Shown here one piece after another: positions 1 through 9,399 of a stretch of 64,000 nucleotides of DNA. Both the position numbers and the translations under genes were made by a program. Under the pieces are notes generated by a model. It did not search any database, was not told the DNA's origin, and saw only the letters and a list, made by a program, of their open reading frames with translations. Origin of the DNA: Eutreptiella sp. 'Long Island Sound 2002' (Eukaryota > Euglenozoa > Euglenophyceae > Eutreptiales > Eutreptiaceae); the NCBI GenBank assembly GCA_964036045.1, contig OZ038380.1, positions 70,695,137 to 70,759,136 on the forward strand, read 5' to 3'. The first letter of the stretch is position 1; the number at the start of each line of letters is the position of its first letter.

Positions 1-802
1 AGATCGTGTGGCCCTTTCCTCATGCCTTGCCCTCACTTGCACTCGCAGCGGCCTGTGGGGCTTTCGGGGGTGAGCCACACCCTCTTAGATGGCGCAAGTC
101 CCCCCCCCCAAAAAAAAACGAAACCTTTTTGAAGGTGTCACCAAAAGGTGGCACTAAAAATGTGGTCTGAGGGTAGTGGAATTTGACTGTAGCAAAGCGC
201 GCGCACAATTCGGGTGATTGTTGCCACCCTTCAAATGTGTTTTTGGCAGGTTAAAGGCAACACAAATGTCATGCTGAACACTATGGAATATGCCTAAAAT
301 GGTCAAATTCTGAGCTCCCCCCCCCCCCCCCGAACAAATGTATGCGTGTTACACCTGGCAGAGCACAGGACAAAAAATGTCACTGCACGTCGGTTTGCAA
401 AGTGTCTTTTAAAATTTGTTCCGAACACATTGAAATATGAAAGTTTGTCTGAAACCAGACACATATAAGCAAAACGTGTGCTACACGGCATGAAATGGAG
501 CAGTCAGTCTGTCTGGTTCTAGACACGAGCTGAGGAAAAAGTGCATAAATTGATGCACTGCGCAGCGAGATGCGCCATACCCGCTATAATGTCACCAAAA
601 AATGACACTTCAGCATCAGGGACGGCCTGAATAGAACAAAAATGTGGAAAAAGGGCATGCAGGCCACAAGGCCCAGGGAGCACCGGAACAGGTTTTATAC
701 CACAGGTACCACAGGTTTTATATTGTCTTAACAAATACTCTAGCCACTAAGCACGGGAAACAGAAATGTGTTCAACCAACAGCAAACAAAAACCATTGTC
801 GG
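1..802. other. Non-coding stretch with a C-run and two palindromes
   Basis: No convincing coding frame was seen. There is a C-run near 309-330. Two 16-bp palindromes of the TGTCTGGTTCCAGACA type lie at 446-461 and 510-525, and a weak third, GGTTTGCA-like, starts near 387. Their spacing (about 59 and 64 bp) resembles the 60-61 bp phase of the cluster at 2744-3062. If UAG and UAA are sense codons, the minus-strand frame at 803-1156 stays open into this stretch, but its composition there does not look like protein. Confidence 0.5.
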
Positions 803-1156
803 CTAGTTCTTTTTAGTGCCATTCAACCGGTCCTCCGATGCTTGGAACCCAATCTTGGTCTTCTTTGAAGCAGGGGTCTCAGCAGAGGTTGTTGTTGCCT
901 CAGCGTCCGCCCCAGCTGTTGGCTTAGCCTTTTTGTTGCCTTTGCCTTTGGACTGGGACTGGGACGCCGTGGCTGTGTCTCCCTTGGACGTATTGCCACC
1001 TTTTTTGCGAGGGGTTCGTGCTGGCTTTGGGGTACCATACACAGCGTCCTTGGGAGTACAACCAACCAATTCCACGTCGTCATCACTCTTGCTCCGCCTC
1101 TGCCTTCTCAGGCACACAGGTAGAGTCCACAGGATACCCATTCTCGAAATTGTCAA
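803..1156 (-). CDS. Lys/Ser/Ala-rich C-terminal tail, minus strand, partial
   Basis: The minus-strand reading is a low-complexity basic tail with acidic KSDDDVELVG, then TPKPARTPRKKGG, SQSKGKGNKKAKP and PASKKTKIG, ending in NGTKKN. Such tails are typical of disordered, nuclear or nucleic-acid-binding proteins, so I prefer this strand over the hydrophobic plus-strand antisense frame. No upstream exon was found and the first residues near 1156 are not reliable. The frame ends at TAG (803-805). This looks like a natural end, which is mild evidence against TAG always being sense; if TAG is sense the true end lies further left. Function not recognised. Confidence 0.35.
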   Translation of the reverse strand: MTISRMGILWTLPVCLRRQRRSKSDDDVELVGCTPKDAVYGTPKPARTPRKKGGNTSKGDTATASQSQSKGKGNKKAKPTAGADAEATTTSAETPASKKTKIGFQASEDRLNGTKKN

Positions 1157-1373
1157 ACACAGCAGACCGCGAAATCGGGTTCGAGCCCTGTGCCCTGTGA
1201 GCCCTGTGCCAGCCCTGTTACGGTCCCATGATAGCCAGTTGTGTCAGGAAGTAGGGAACTGTCCTTTTGCACCTCACGGATTCGGTCGTTTTGCCGTCCT
1301 TGTGTATGCACTGCCTTCTGTGCATGATACAGTCAAAAAAGCCTGGTTTCTAATTGCTGCATGGGTTCAAGTA

Positions 1374-2631
1374 ATGGGGGAGAAAGCCGTATCGGCTGTC
1401 GAAGGCTTGGAGAGACGTTGGTTGCCAGTGAAGTTCCATTTTTCGAAATGCCTGGAGGGCCTCATCCCTCCAGATTTTGAGGAGGTCAAGCAGTACATGA
1501 GCTCCACTACAGTGACCATGCCGATGATTTCAAAGAGGGCAAAACATCTCAAAACCCAACGTCTGTGGGAGCAGCATATGTGCCATCCGGAAAATCACCT
1601 AGTTGATCCCAATCGGAAAACACTTGCAGAATGGGCAAGATGTGAACAGTGTCTGCTGTCCAAAACACACATCAGCTTCAAGGTGTACAACTGGAAATGG
1701 TCACCGCAGAATTACTGGCCCCCCTGGAAATATGTCGTGACTGCTGCTATCTGGAGTGATCCCACATATAGCGCCCTCCGCGATGCATTGAAGCGACCCA
1801 TTGTCCATCCTGAACTCAACATTGTGCCTGACGTGAACTTTCTCACTGTGAATATTGGTTTCGACTCACCCCAGACAGGGGTGGCTGATAGTGAGAAGCT
1901 GGAAGGGTTCATGCATGTCACAGGCATGGCGCTTGGTACCCCCCTGCACTCCACGGTTGCAGACATGCCATATTGCTTGATCATTGTTGAGGTACCAAGG
2001 GGTCTTATGGAGGGCATTCATTCTGTTGTGAGCCGCAATGGTCTCTGGAACGCTTGTTCTTCTGGTTGGTGATGCGTGCGACGTCACTGGCATTGTGGAT
2101 GGTCTCCGGAAGTTGCATGACAACGAGGGTCCGACTACAATCTGTATTGGTCTCTTCATTTTGGGGTCACTGGCGCCGCATTATTGCATGGGTTTCACTG
2201 AGCTCTGGGTGATTTCGAAAAATTCTCTGCCTAAAAAGGTATTCCTGCCAGTCCCTACCTCCTGCTGCCAAAGGATCGATTGAGGCACCTTTAATTTGAA
2301 GGGTGTGTTTGGATCCAAACACCCGAGATAAAAAACCTTGTGCTACGCCCATGAAATCTACAGAAGTGTCTGGAACCAGACACTGAGTGTTCCAAACCTC
2401 ACACCTCGGTTGATCTTGGGCTGCAGCTAATAGTGCAACACTCAATATTTGCCTGTGCAGGTTCCTTGGTATTTTACTTTCTCTCGTGGACCGATGGTGC
2501 ACCAGCTCTGCACGGAGGTTTTTGGTTTTATCATGCACCACCTGGTAGATGCAGTACCCACGGAAGCAAGCACCATGTGGTTCCTGGTTATCAGTCCTTC
2601 TATGCAGCTGGCTTGCACTCTGGCAGTGTGA
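1374..2631 (+). CDS. Unrecognised plus-strand gene with one intron and one frame break
   Basis: The frame from about 1374 to 2035 gives protein-like sequence (GEKAVSAVEGLERRWLPVKF, then YVVTAAIWSDPTYSALRDAL). Near 2035 it shifts by +1 and continues as SGTLVLLVGDACDVTGIVDG up to AAAAAG|GT at 2238/2239. A GT-AG intron of 222 bp ends at TGTGCAG (2458-2460). Exon 2 joins in phase 0 as VPWYFTFSRGPMVHQLCTEV and ends at TGA, 2629-2631. The start is uncertain: ATG at 1374 is the first convincing Met, but a spliced upstream exon is possible. The frame left of about 1300 is antisense to the basic tail at 803-1156 and is not included. No in-frame TAG or TAA occurs. Family not recognised; the frame break may be a decay mark or a base error. 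Confidence 0.55.
2239..2460 (+). other. Predicted spliceosomal intron carrying two phased palindromes
   Basis: The donor is AAG|GTATTC and the acceptor TTTGCCTGTGCAG|GTT. Removing it keeps phase 0 and joins two protein-like frames. Inside are two perfect palindromes, TGTTTGGATCCAAACA (2306-2321) and TGTCTGGAACCAGACA (2367-2382), whose starts are 61 bp apart. That is the same phase as the palindrome cluster at 2744-3062. Confidence 0.6.
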
Positions 2632-2743
2632 ATGCCTGTGCCTACCAGTGTTGTCCTGGGGTTGCCGACTAAGCAAGAGTCAGTGGCAGACGTTGGTGCC
2701 CAAGTTTGCAACAATTTGAGGACCCCTGATGGGTAGGAAATGT

Positions 2744-3062
2744 TGTCTGGTTGCAGACACAGGAGGCCACGATCTAGAGGTGAACAGTAGCAAATATGAT
2801 GTTCTGTCTAGTTCGAGACACAAAAGGAGGAAATCCGTCATGGTAGGTGTCACAAATGAAATACCGTCTGGTTCCAGACACAAAGAGCAGGACACGATAT
2901 CTGACATGGGTCTAAAAACATATTGTGTCTGGTTCCAGACACTGGAGGACAAATTCCATTCCGAGAGGGCTCGCAAACCAAAGACTGTCTGGTTCCAGAC
3001 ACAAACAACAAAAATTCTGTTACATGGATCTTCAAACATCATCCGTTGTCTGGTTTCGGACA
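2744..3062. repeat. Six 16-bp palindromes at 60-61 bp spacing
   Basis: Palindromes of consensus TGTCTGGTTCCAGACA start at 2744, 2805, 2865, 2926, 2986 and 3047, giving steps of 61, 60, 61, 60 and 61 bp. The 44-45 bp spacers show no obvious similarity to each other. Arm changes include compensating ones (TCTAG..CGAGA at 2805). The cluster lies between the 3' ends of two convergent genes, the plus-strand one ending at 2631 and the minus-strand one ending at 3032. The same palindrome recurs at 446, 510, 2367, 9377 and in every unit of the 777-bp array. Confidence 0.85.
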
Positions 3063-3953
3063 CTTTTTAAATTAGGGTAGCAGGCAGTGTTCTGGAGCAT
3101 CATGTACGTCCCACTGCACAACACCAGGCATACCAGGGTGCCTTCTATCGTTGTATAACCACCCTTGGTGTACAGCATTCCAAGATGTTCTCGCATCGAC
3201 TTCTCCTCAAGCTCATCTAGGTGCAAATGGACATGCAACAACTCCATTTGGTTACTGAGCTTCAGCACGGTCATGGATGACTGCACAGCCTGTGAGGCAA
3301 CAAGAAGGCACAGTTGTTGTACCCCTCCCCCCACCGACGAACAGGTCTACAGGGACAGTGATGAGTGATGAGCCGGCGCTGGTTATAGGAACGCATTCGA
3401 GCATTGTGTTATTGGACGCATCAGCAGACATTGCCACCGCATAGATACTTCACACATGCCCGCAATGGATTCTCGTGCATGTAGCCTGACGTCTATGCGT
3501 ACAACCTGGGCTAGGAATTGCATTGCCCAGGATGGCGGCTCGGAATGGGCATTTATGTACTCCTTTGAGATTCGACAACAGGCTTCGGCGATGCGCTGCC
3601 AACATATCCAGTACTGTCCCACTGTGTCACGCCACACAATGATCGTGATTTTTGTTGCTCGCGGTGGATTGCGGCGTAGTTCACCCATTTTGTCCTTGAC
3701 TTCATCCTCATCAAGCAACAGGATTTGCCCGTGCTCCCTTTTTTTGTCCCATTTGCACTCTATTGAGTGGCAAGATTACCTCTTGGTCTTCCGTATAGTC
3801 CCCAATTTTGAGCTGACCATCCTTGGCCTTTGCTAGATCATTGCGCTTCCCCTTCTGCTTGAGTGGTTCGTCATCAGCAGCAATGAACTAGGAGGCCACA
3901 TCAATAGACGGGTCTAGGGTGGGTTGACTGGCCCCTGCCACAGTGTCAGACAT
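3032..3953 (-). CDS. Unrecognised minus-strand gene whose 5' end seeds the 777-bp array
   Basis: It starts at ATG 3951-3953 with MSDTVAGASQPTLDPSIDVA. TAG at 3888-3890 is read through in frame into FIAADDEPLKQKGKRNDLAK. One frame break near 3715 leads to LLDEDEVKDKMGELRRN and WRDTVGQYWICWQRIAEACC. The same frame then crosses TAA (3383-3385) and TAG (3347-3349) and gives LHLDELEEKSMREHLGML before TGA at 3032-3034. With UAR as sense, a protein of roughly 300 residues results, with a charged N-terminal half and a Trp-rich middle. The last residues overlap a palindrome and may be 3' untranslated. Family not recognised; a replication or transposition protein is possible but not shown. Under the standard code this would be a pseudogene with three stops. 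Confidence 0.5.
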
Positions 3954-4112
3954 GATGAAGCAAGCTGGGCACAAAGCGGAAAATCACAAAAGTACGAGGT
4001 CCTAATTAGTGTTTTCTTCGAATTTGACGCTTAGCGATGTGCATGTACTGTTTTGTGGCATGGCGAATGTTACTTCCTCTTGTGCGTGGTTCTTTTGGGT
4101 TTGATGGCACTC

Positions 4113-4211
4113 TCAATCTTCCACAGCCTCATTAATGCGTCGCACAATTGCTTGCCTTAATTCTACATACCATTTTGCAGCACGAATCCTCACAACTCGT
4201 TGCCAGCGCAC
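4113..4211 (-). CDS. Short C-terminal coding segment, repeated in every 777-bp unit
   Basis: On the minus strand the frame reads VRWQRVVRIRAAKWYVELRQ then AIVRRINEAVED, followed by TGA at 4113-4115. Composition is typical of an amphipathic, basic protein segment. Just upstream on the minus strand are stops and TTTTTTTAG, which looks like a 3' splice site, so this may be a last exon. The same segment recurs in all units with little change. Its upstream exons are not identified; the broken gene at 9.4-11.3 kb lies in the right direction but is not shown to be linked. Confidence 0.4.
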   Translation of the reverse strand: MRWQRVVRIRAAKWYVELRQAIVRRINEAVED

Positions 4212-4578
4212 TTGTTATGGCTAAAAAAATTTACCTTCCTTGCAAACCAGAGCAATATTCCCCTTTCTTGCATCAGGTTTTGGAAGTCTGTCTGTTTCCA
4301 GACATGCACATCAAAGCAATGGGGAGCAAGGGGGGGCATAAACTCCAAGTTATGCGGTTCTGCATATCCCTCGTGTTTTGGTTCTCAGTTGGGTGTAAAA
4401 CCAATGCATGTCTGGTTCCAGACACTCATGTACGAACATGCTCGTATTACAAGGGTACCAAGAGATAATGTCTGCTTCCATAAAGAAGGTCTACGATTGT
4501 TAATGTGGCGGCTTACCAATATTCAACATTGTTGCACGCATAGAGGTGGCACTCATGAGCAGGGGCACATTGCTAACC

Positions 4579-4595
4579 GGGGGGGGGGGGGGGGG
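4579..4595 (+). repeat. Poly-G run of the 777-bp unit (first of seven)
   Basis: Each unit has one uninterrupted G-run after GCTAACC. Lengths from left to right are 17 (4579-4595), 15 (5357-5371), 16 (6134-6149), 16 (6911-6926), 14 (7689-7702), 14 (8464-8477) and 12 (9239-9250). The near-monotonic change along the array suggests stepwise slippage during copying, though assembly or base-calling error in homopolymers cannot be excluded. Confidence 0.85.
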
Positions 4596-7500
4596 ATCGG
4601 TTGCTCTAGTACCGCACGTATGCGCGCACGCCCTCATCAGACGTGGAACACACCTAGGAACACAACTAGGAGGCCACATCAATAGACGGGTCCAGGGTGG
4701 GTTGACTGGCCCCTGCCACAGTGTCAGACATGATGAAGCAAGCTGGGCACAAAGCGGAAAATCACAAAAGTACGAGGTCCTAATTAGTGTTTTCTTCGAA
4801 TTTGACGCTTGAGCGATGTGCATGTACTGTTTTGTGGCATGGCGAATGTTACTTCCTCTTGTGCGTGGTTCTTTTAGGTTTGATGGCACTCTCAATCTTC
4901 CACAGCCTCATTAATGCGACGCACAATTGCTTGCCTTAATTCTACATACCATTTTGCAGCACGAATCCTCACAACTCGTTGCCAGCGCACTTGTTATGGC
5001 TAAAAAAATTTACCTTCCTTGCAAACCAGAGCAATATTCCCCTTTCTTGCATCAGGTTTGGAAGTCTGTCTGTTTCCAGACATGCACATCAAAGCAATGG
5101 GGAGCAAGGGGGGGCATAAACTCCAAGTTATGCGGTTCTGCATATCCCTCGTGTTTTGGTTCTCAGTTGGGTGTAAAACCAATGCATGTCTGGTTCCAGA
5201 CACTCATGTACGAACATGCTCGTATTACAAGGGTACCAAGAGATAATGTCTGCTTCCATAAAGAAGGTCTACGATTGTTAATGTGGCGGCTTACCAATAT
5301 TCAACATTGTTGCACGCATAGAGGTGGCACTCATGAGCAGGGGCACATTGCTAACCGGGGGGGGGGGGGGGATCGGTTGCTCTAGTACCGCACGTATGCG
5401 CCAACGCCCTCATCAGACGTGGAACACACCTAGGAACACAACTAGGAGGCCACATCAATAGACGGGTCCAGGGTGGGTTGACTGGCCCCTGCCACAGTGT
5501 CAGACATGATGAAGCAAGCTGGGCACAAAGCGGAAAATCACAAAAGTACGAGGTCCTAATTAGTGTTTTCTTCGAATTTGACGCTTGAGCGATGTGCATG
5601 TACTGTTTTGTGGCATGGCGAATGTTACTTCCTCTTGTGCGTGGTTCTTTTAGGTTTGATGGCACTCTCAATCTTCCACAGCCTCATTAATGCGTCGCAC
5701 AATTGCTTGCCTTAATTCTACATACCATTTTGCAGCACGAATCCTCACAACTCGTTGCCAGCGCACTTGTTATGGCTAAAAAAATTTACCTTCCTTGCAA
5801 ACCAGAGCAATATTCCCCTTTCTTGCATCAGGTTTTGGAAGTCCGTCTGTTTCCAGACATGCACATCAAAGCAATGGGGAGCAAGGGGGGGCATAAACTC
5901 CAAGTTATGCGGTTCTGCATATCCCTCGTGTTTTGGTTCTCAGTTGGGTGTAAAACCAATGCATGTCTGGTTCCAGACACTCATGTACGAACATGCTTGT
6001 ATTACAAGGGTACCAAGAGATAATGTCTGCTTCCATAAAGAAGGTCTACGATTGTTAATGTGGCGGCTTACCAATATTCAACATTGTTGCACGCATAGAG
6101 GTGGCACTCATGAGCAGGGGCACATTGCTAACCGGGGGGGGGGGGGGGGATCGGTTGCTCTAGTACCGCACGTATGCGCCAACGCCCTCATCAGACGTGG
6201 AACACACCTAGGAACACAACTAGGAGGCCACATCAATAGACGGGTCCAGGGTGGGTTGACTGGCCCCTGCCACAGTGTCAGACATGATGAAGCAAGCTGG
6301 GCACAAAGCGGAAAATCACAAAAGTACGAGGTCCTAATTAGTGTTTTCTTCGAATTTGACGCTTGAGCGATGTGCATGTACTGTTTTGTGGCATGGCGAA
6401 TGTTACTTCCTCTTGTGCGTGGTTCTTTTAGGTTTGATGGCACTCTCAATCTTCCACAGCCTCATTAATGCGTCGCACAATTGCTTGCCTTAATTCTACA
6501 TACCATTTTGCAGCACGAATCCTCACAACTCGTTGCCAGCGCACTTGTTATGGCTAAAAAAATTTACCTTCCTTGCAAACCAGAGCAATATTCCCCTTTC
6601 TTGCATCAGGTTTGGAAGTCTGTCTGTTTCCAGACATGCACATCAAAGCAATGGGGAGCAAGGGGGGGCATAAACTCCAAGTTATGCGGTTCTGCATATC
6701 CCTCGTGTTTTGGTTCTCAGTTGGGTGTAAAACCAATGCATGTCTGGTTCCAGACACTCATGTACGAACATGCTCGTATTACAAGGGTACCAAGAGATAA
6801 TGTCTGCTTCCATAAAGAAGGTCTACGATTGTTAATGTGGCGGCTTACCAATATTCAACATTGTTGCACGCATAGAGGTGGCACTCATGAGCAGGGGCAC
6901 ATTGCTAACCGGGGGGGGGGGGGGGGATCGGTTGCTCTAGTACCGCACGTATGCGCGCACGCCCTCATCAGACGTGGAACACACCTAGGAACACAACTAG
7001 GAGGCCACATCAATAGACGGGTCCAGGGTGGGTTGACTGGCCCCTGCCACAGTGTCAGACATGATGAAGCAAGCTGGGCACAAAGCGGAAAATCACAAAA
7101 GTACGAGGTCCTAATTAGTGTTTTCTTCGAATTTGACGCTTGAGCGATGTGCATGTACTGTTTTGTGGCATGGCGAATGTTACTTCCTCTTGTGCGTGGT
7201 TCTTTTAGGTTTGATGGCACTCTCAATCTTCCACAGCCTCATTAATGCGTCGCACAATTGCTTGCCTTAATTCTACATACCATTTTGCAGCACGAATCCT
7301 CACAACTCGTTGCCAGCGCACTTGTTATGGCTAAAAAAATTTACCTTCCTTGCAAACCAGAGCAATATTCCCCTTTCTTGCATCAGGTTTTGGAAGTCTG
7401 TCTGTTTCCAGACATGCACATCAAAGCAATGGGGAGCAAGGGGGGGCATAAACTCCAAGTTATGCGGTTCTGCATATCCCTCGTGTTTTGGTTCTCAGTT

Positions 7501-9376
7501 GGGTGTAAAACCAATGCATGTCTGGTTCCAGACACTCATGTACGAACATGCTCGTATTACAAGGGTACCAAGAGATAATGTCTGCTTCCATAAAGAAGGT
7601 CTACGATTGTTAATGTGGCGGCTTACCAATATTCAACATTGTTGCACGCATAGAGGTGGCACTCATGAGCAGGGGCACATTGCTAACCGGGGGGGGGGGG
7701 GGATCGGTTGCTCTAGTACCGCACGTATGCGCGCACGCCCTCATCAGACGTGGAACACACCTAGGAACACAACTAGGAGGCCACATCAATAGACGGGTCC
7801 AGGGTGGGTTGACTGGCCCCTGCCACAGTGTCAGACATGATGAAGCAAGCTGGGCACAAAGCGGAAAATCACAAAAGTACGAGGTCCTAATTAGTGTTTT
7901 CTTCGAATTTGACGCTTGAGCGATGTGCATGTACTGTTTTGTGGCATGGCGAATGTTACTTCCTCTTGTGCGTGGTTCTTTTAGGTTTGATGGCACTCTC
8001 AATCTTCCACAGCCTCATTAATGCGTCGCACAATTGCTTGCCTTAATTCTACATACCATTTTGCAGCACGAATCCTCACAACTCGTTGCCAGTGCACTTG
8101 TTATGGCTAAAAAAATTTACCTTCCTTGCAAACCAGAGCAATATTCCCCTTTCTTGCATCAGGTTTGGAAGTCCGTCTGTTTCCAGACATGCACATCAAA
8201 GCAATGGGGAGCAAGGGGGGGCATAAACTCCAAGTTATGCGGTTCTGCATATCCCTCGTGTTTTGGTTCTCAGTTGGGTGTAAAACCAATGCATGTCTGG
8301 TTCCAGACACTCATGTACGAACATGCTCGTATTACAAGGGTACCAAGAGATAATGTCTGCTTCCATAAAGAAGGTCTACGATTGTTAATGTGGCGGCTCA
8401 CCAATATTCAACATTGTTGCACGCATAGAGGTGGCACTCATGAGCAGGGGCACATTGCTAACCGGGGGGGGGGGGGGATTGGTTGCTCTAGTACCGCACG
8501 TATGCGCGCACGCCCTCATCAGACGTGGAACACACCTAGGAACACAACTAGGAGGCCACATCAATAGACGGGTCCAGGGTGGGTTGACTGGCCCCTGCCA
8601 CAGTGTCAGACATGATGAAGCAAGCTGGGCACAAAGCGGAAAATCACAAAAGTACGAGGTCCTAATTAGTGTTTTCTTCGAATTTGACGCTTGAGCGATG
8701 TGCATGTACTGTTTTGTGGCATGGCGAATGTTACTTCCTCTTGTGCGTGGTTCTTTTAGGTTTGATGGCACTCTCAATCTTCCACAGCCTCATTAATGCG
8801 TCGCACAATTGCTTGCCTTAATTCTACATACCATTTTGCAGCACGAATCCTCACAACTCGTTGCCAGCGCACTTGTTATGGCTAAAAAAATTTACCTTCC
8901 TTGCAAACCAGAGCAATATTCCCCTTTCTTGCATCAGGTTTGGAAGTCTGTCTGTTTCCAGACATGCACATCAAAGCAATGGGGAGCAAGGGGGGGCATA
9001 AACTCCAAGTTATGCGGTTCTGCATATCCCTCGTGTTTTGGTTCTCAGTTGGGTGTAAAACCAATGCATGTCTGGTTCCAGACACTCATGTACGAACATG
9101 CTCGTATTACAAGGGTACCAAGAGATAATGTCTGCTTCCATAAAGAAGGTCTACGATTGTTAATGTGGCGGCTTCCCAATATTCAACATTGTTGCACGCA
9201 TAGAGGTGGCACTCATGAGCAGGGGCACATTGCTAACCGGGGGGGGGGGGATCGGTTGCTCTAGTACCGCACGTATGCGCGCACGCCCTCATCAGACGTG
9301 GAACACACCTGTGTTGTGGTGCTCCGACCCAGGCTGCTGTGGGAGCCCAGTATGGTAGTACCCAATTCCGGCAACG

Positions 9377-9392
9377 TGTCTCGTTCCGGACA
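9377..9392. repeat. Isolated palindrome TGTCTCGTTCCGGACA
   Basis: A variant of the 16-bp palindrome of 2744-3062, 70 bp beyond the end of the 777-bp array. It lies close to the TGA end of the broken gene at 9400. Confidence 0.6.
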
Positions 9393-9399
9393 CACATAT

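Larger units (their letters stand above)
3886..9309. repeat. Seven tandem copies of a 777-bp unit
   Basis: Units begin near 3886, 4664, 5442, 6219, 6997, 7774 and 8549. The last stops at 9309, just short of a full unit. Copies differ by only a few bases and by a poly-G run. Read on the minus strand, each unit has the G-run (C on that strand), a region with phased palindromes, a T-rich TTTTTTTAG acceptor-like site, a short coding segment ending in TGA, and the first 21 codons of the gene at 3032-3953. The array therefore looks like repeated duplication of the upstream region plus 5' end of that gene. Long plus-strand frames across units are antisense. Confidence 0.95.

Noticed and set aside
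1127-1195. tRNA-like GGGTTCGAGCCC
   Set aside because: A short T-arm-like hairpin exists, but no D-arm, anticodon arm or acceptor pairing was found.
816-1300. N-terminal part of the 418-codon plus-strand frame 816-2072
   Set aside because: This part is the antisense of a Lys/Ser-rich minus-strand tail; only the part from about 1300-1374 onward looks like protein.
2744-3062. True CRISPR array
   Set aside because: Repeats are 16-bp dyads with variation inside, spacers are not bounded by a conserved direct repeat, the context is eukaryotic with introns, and no cas gene is present.
4148-8694. Plus-strand frames of 106-220 codons repeated in the 777-bp array
   Set aside because: They are antisense to the minus-strand 5' end of the gene and its short coding segment, change length with the G-run, and have no protein-like composition.
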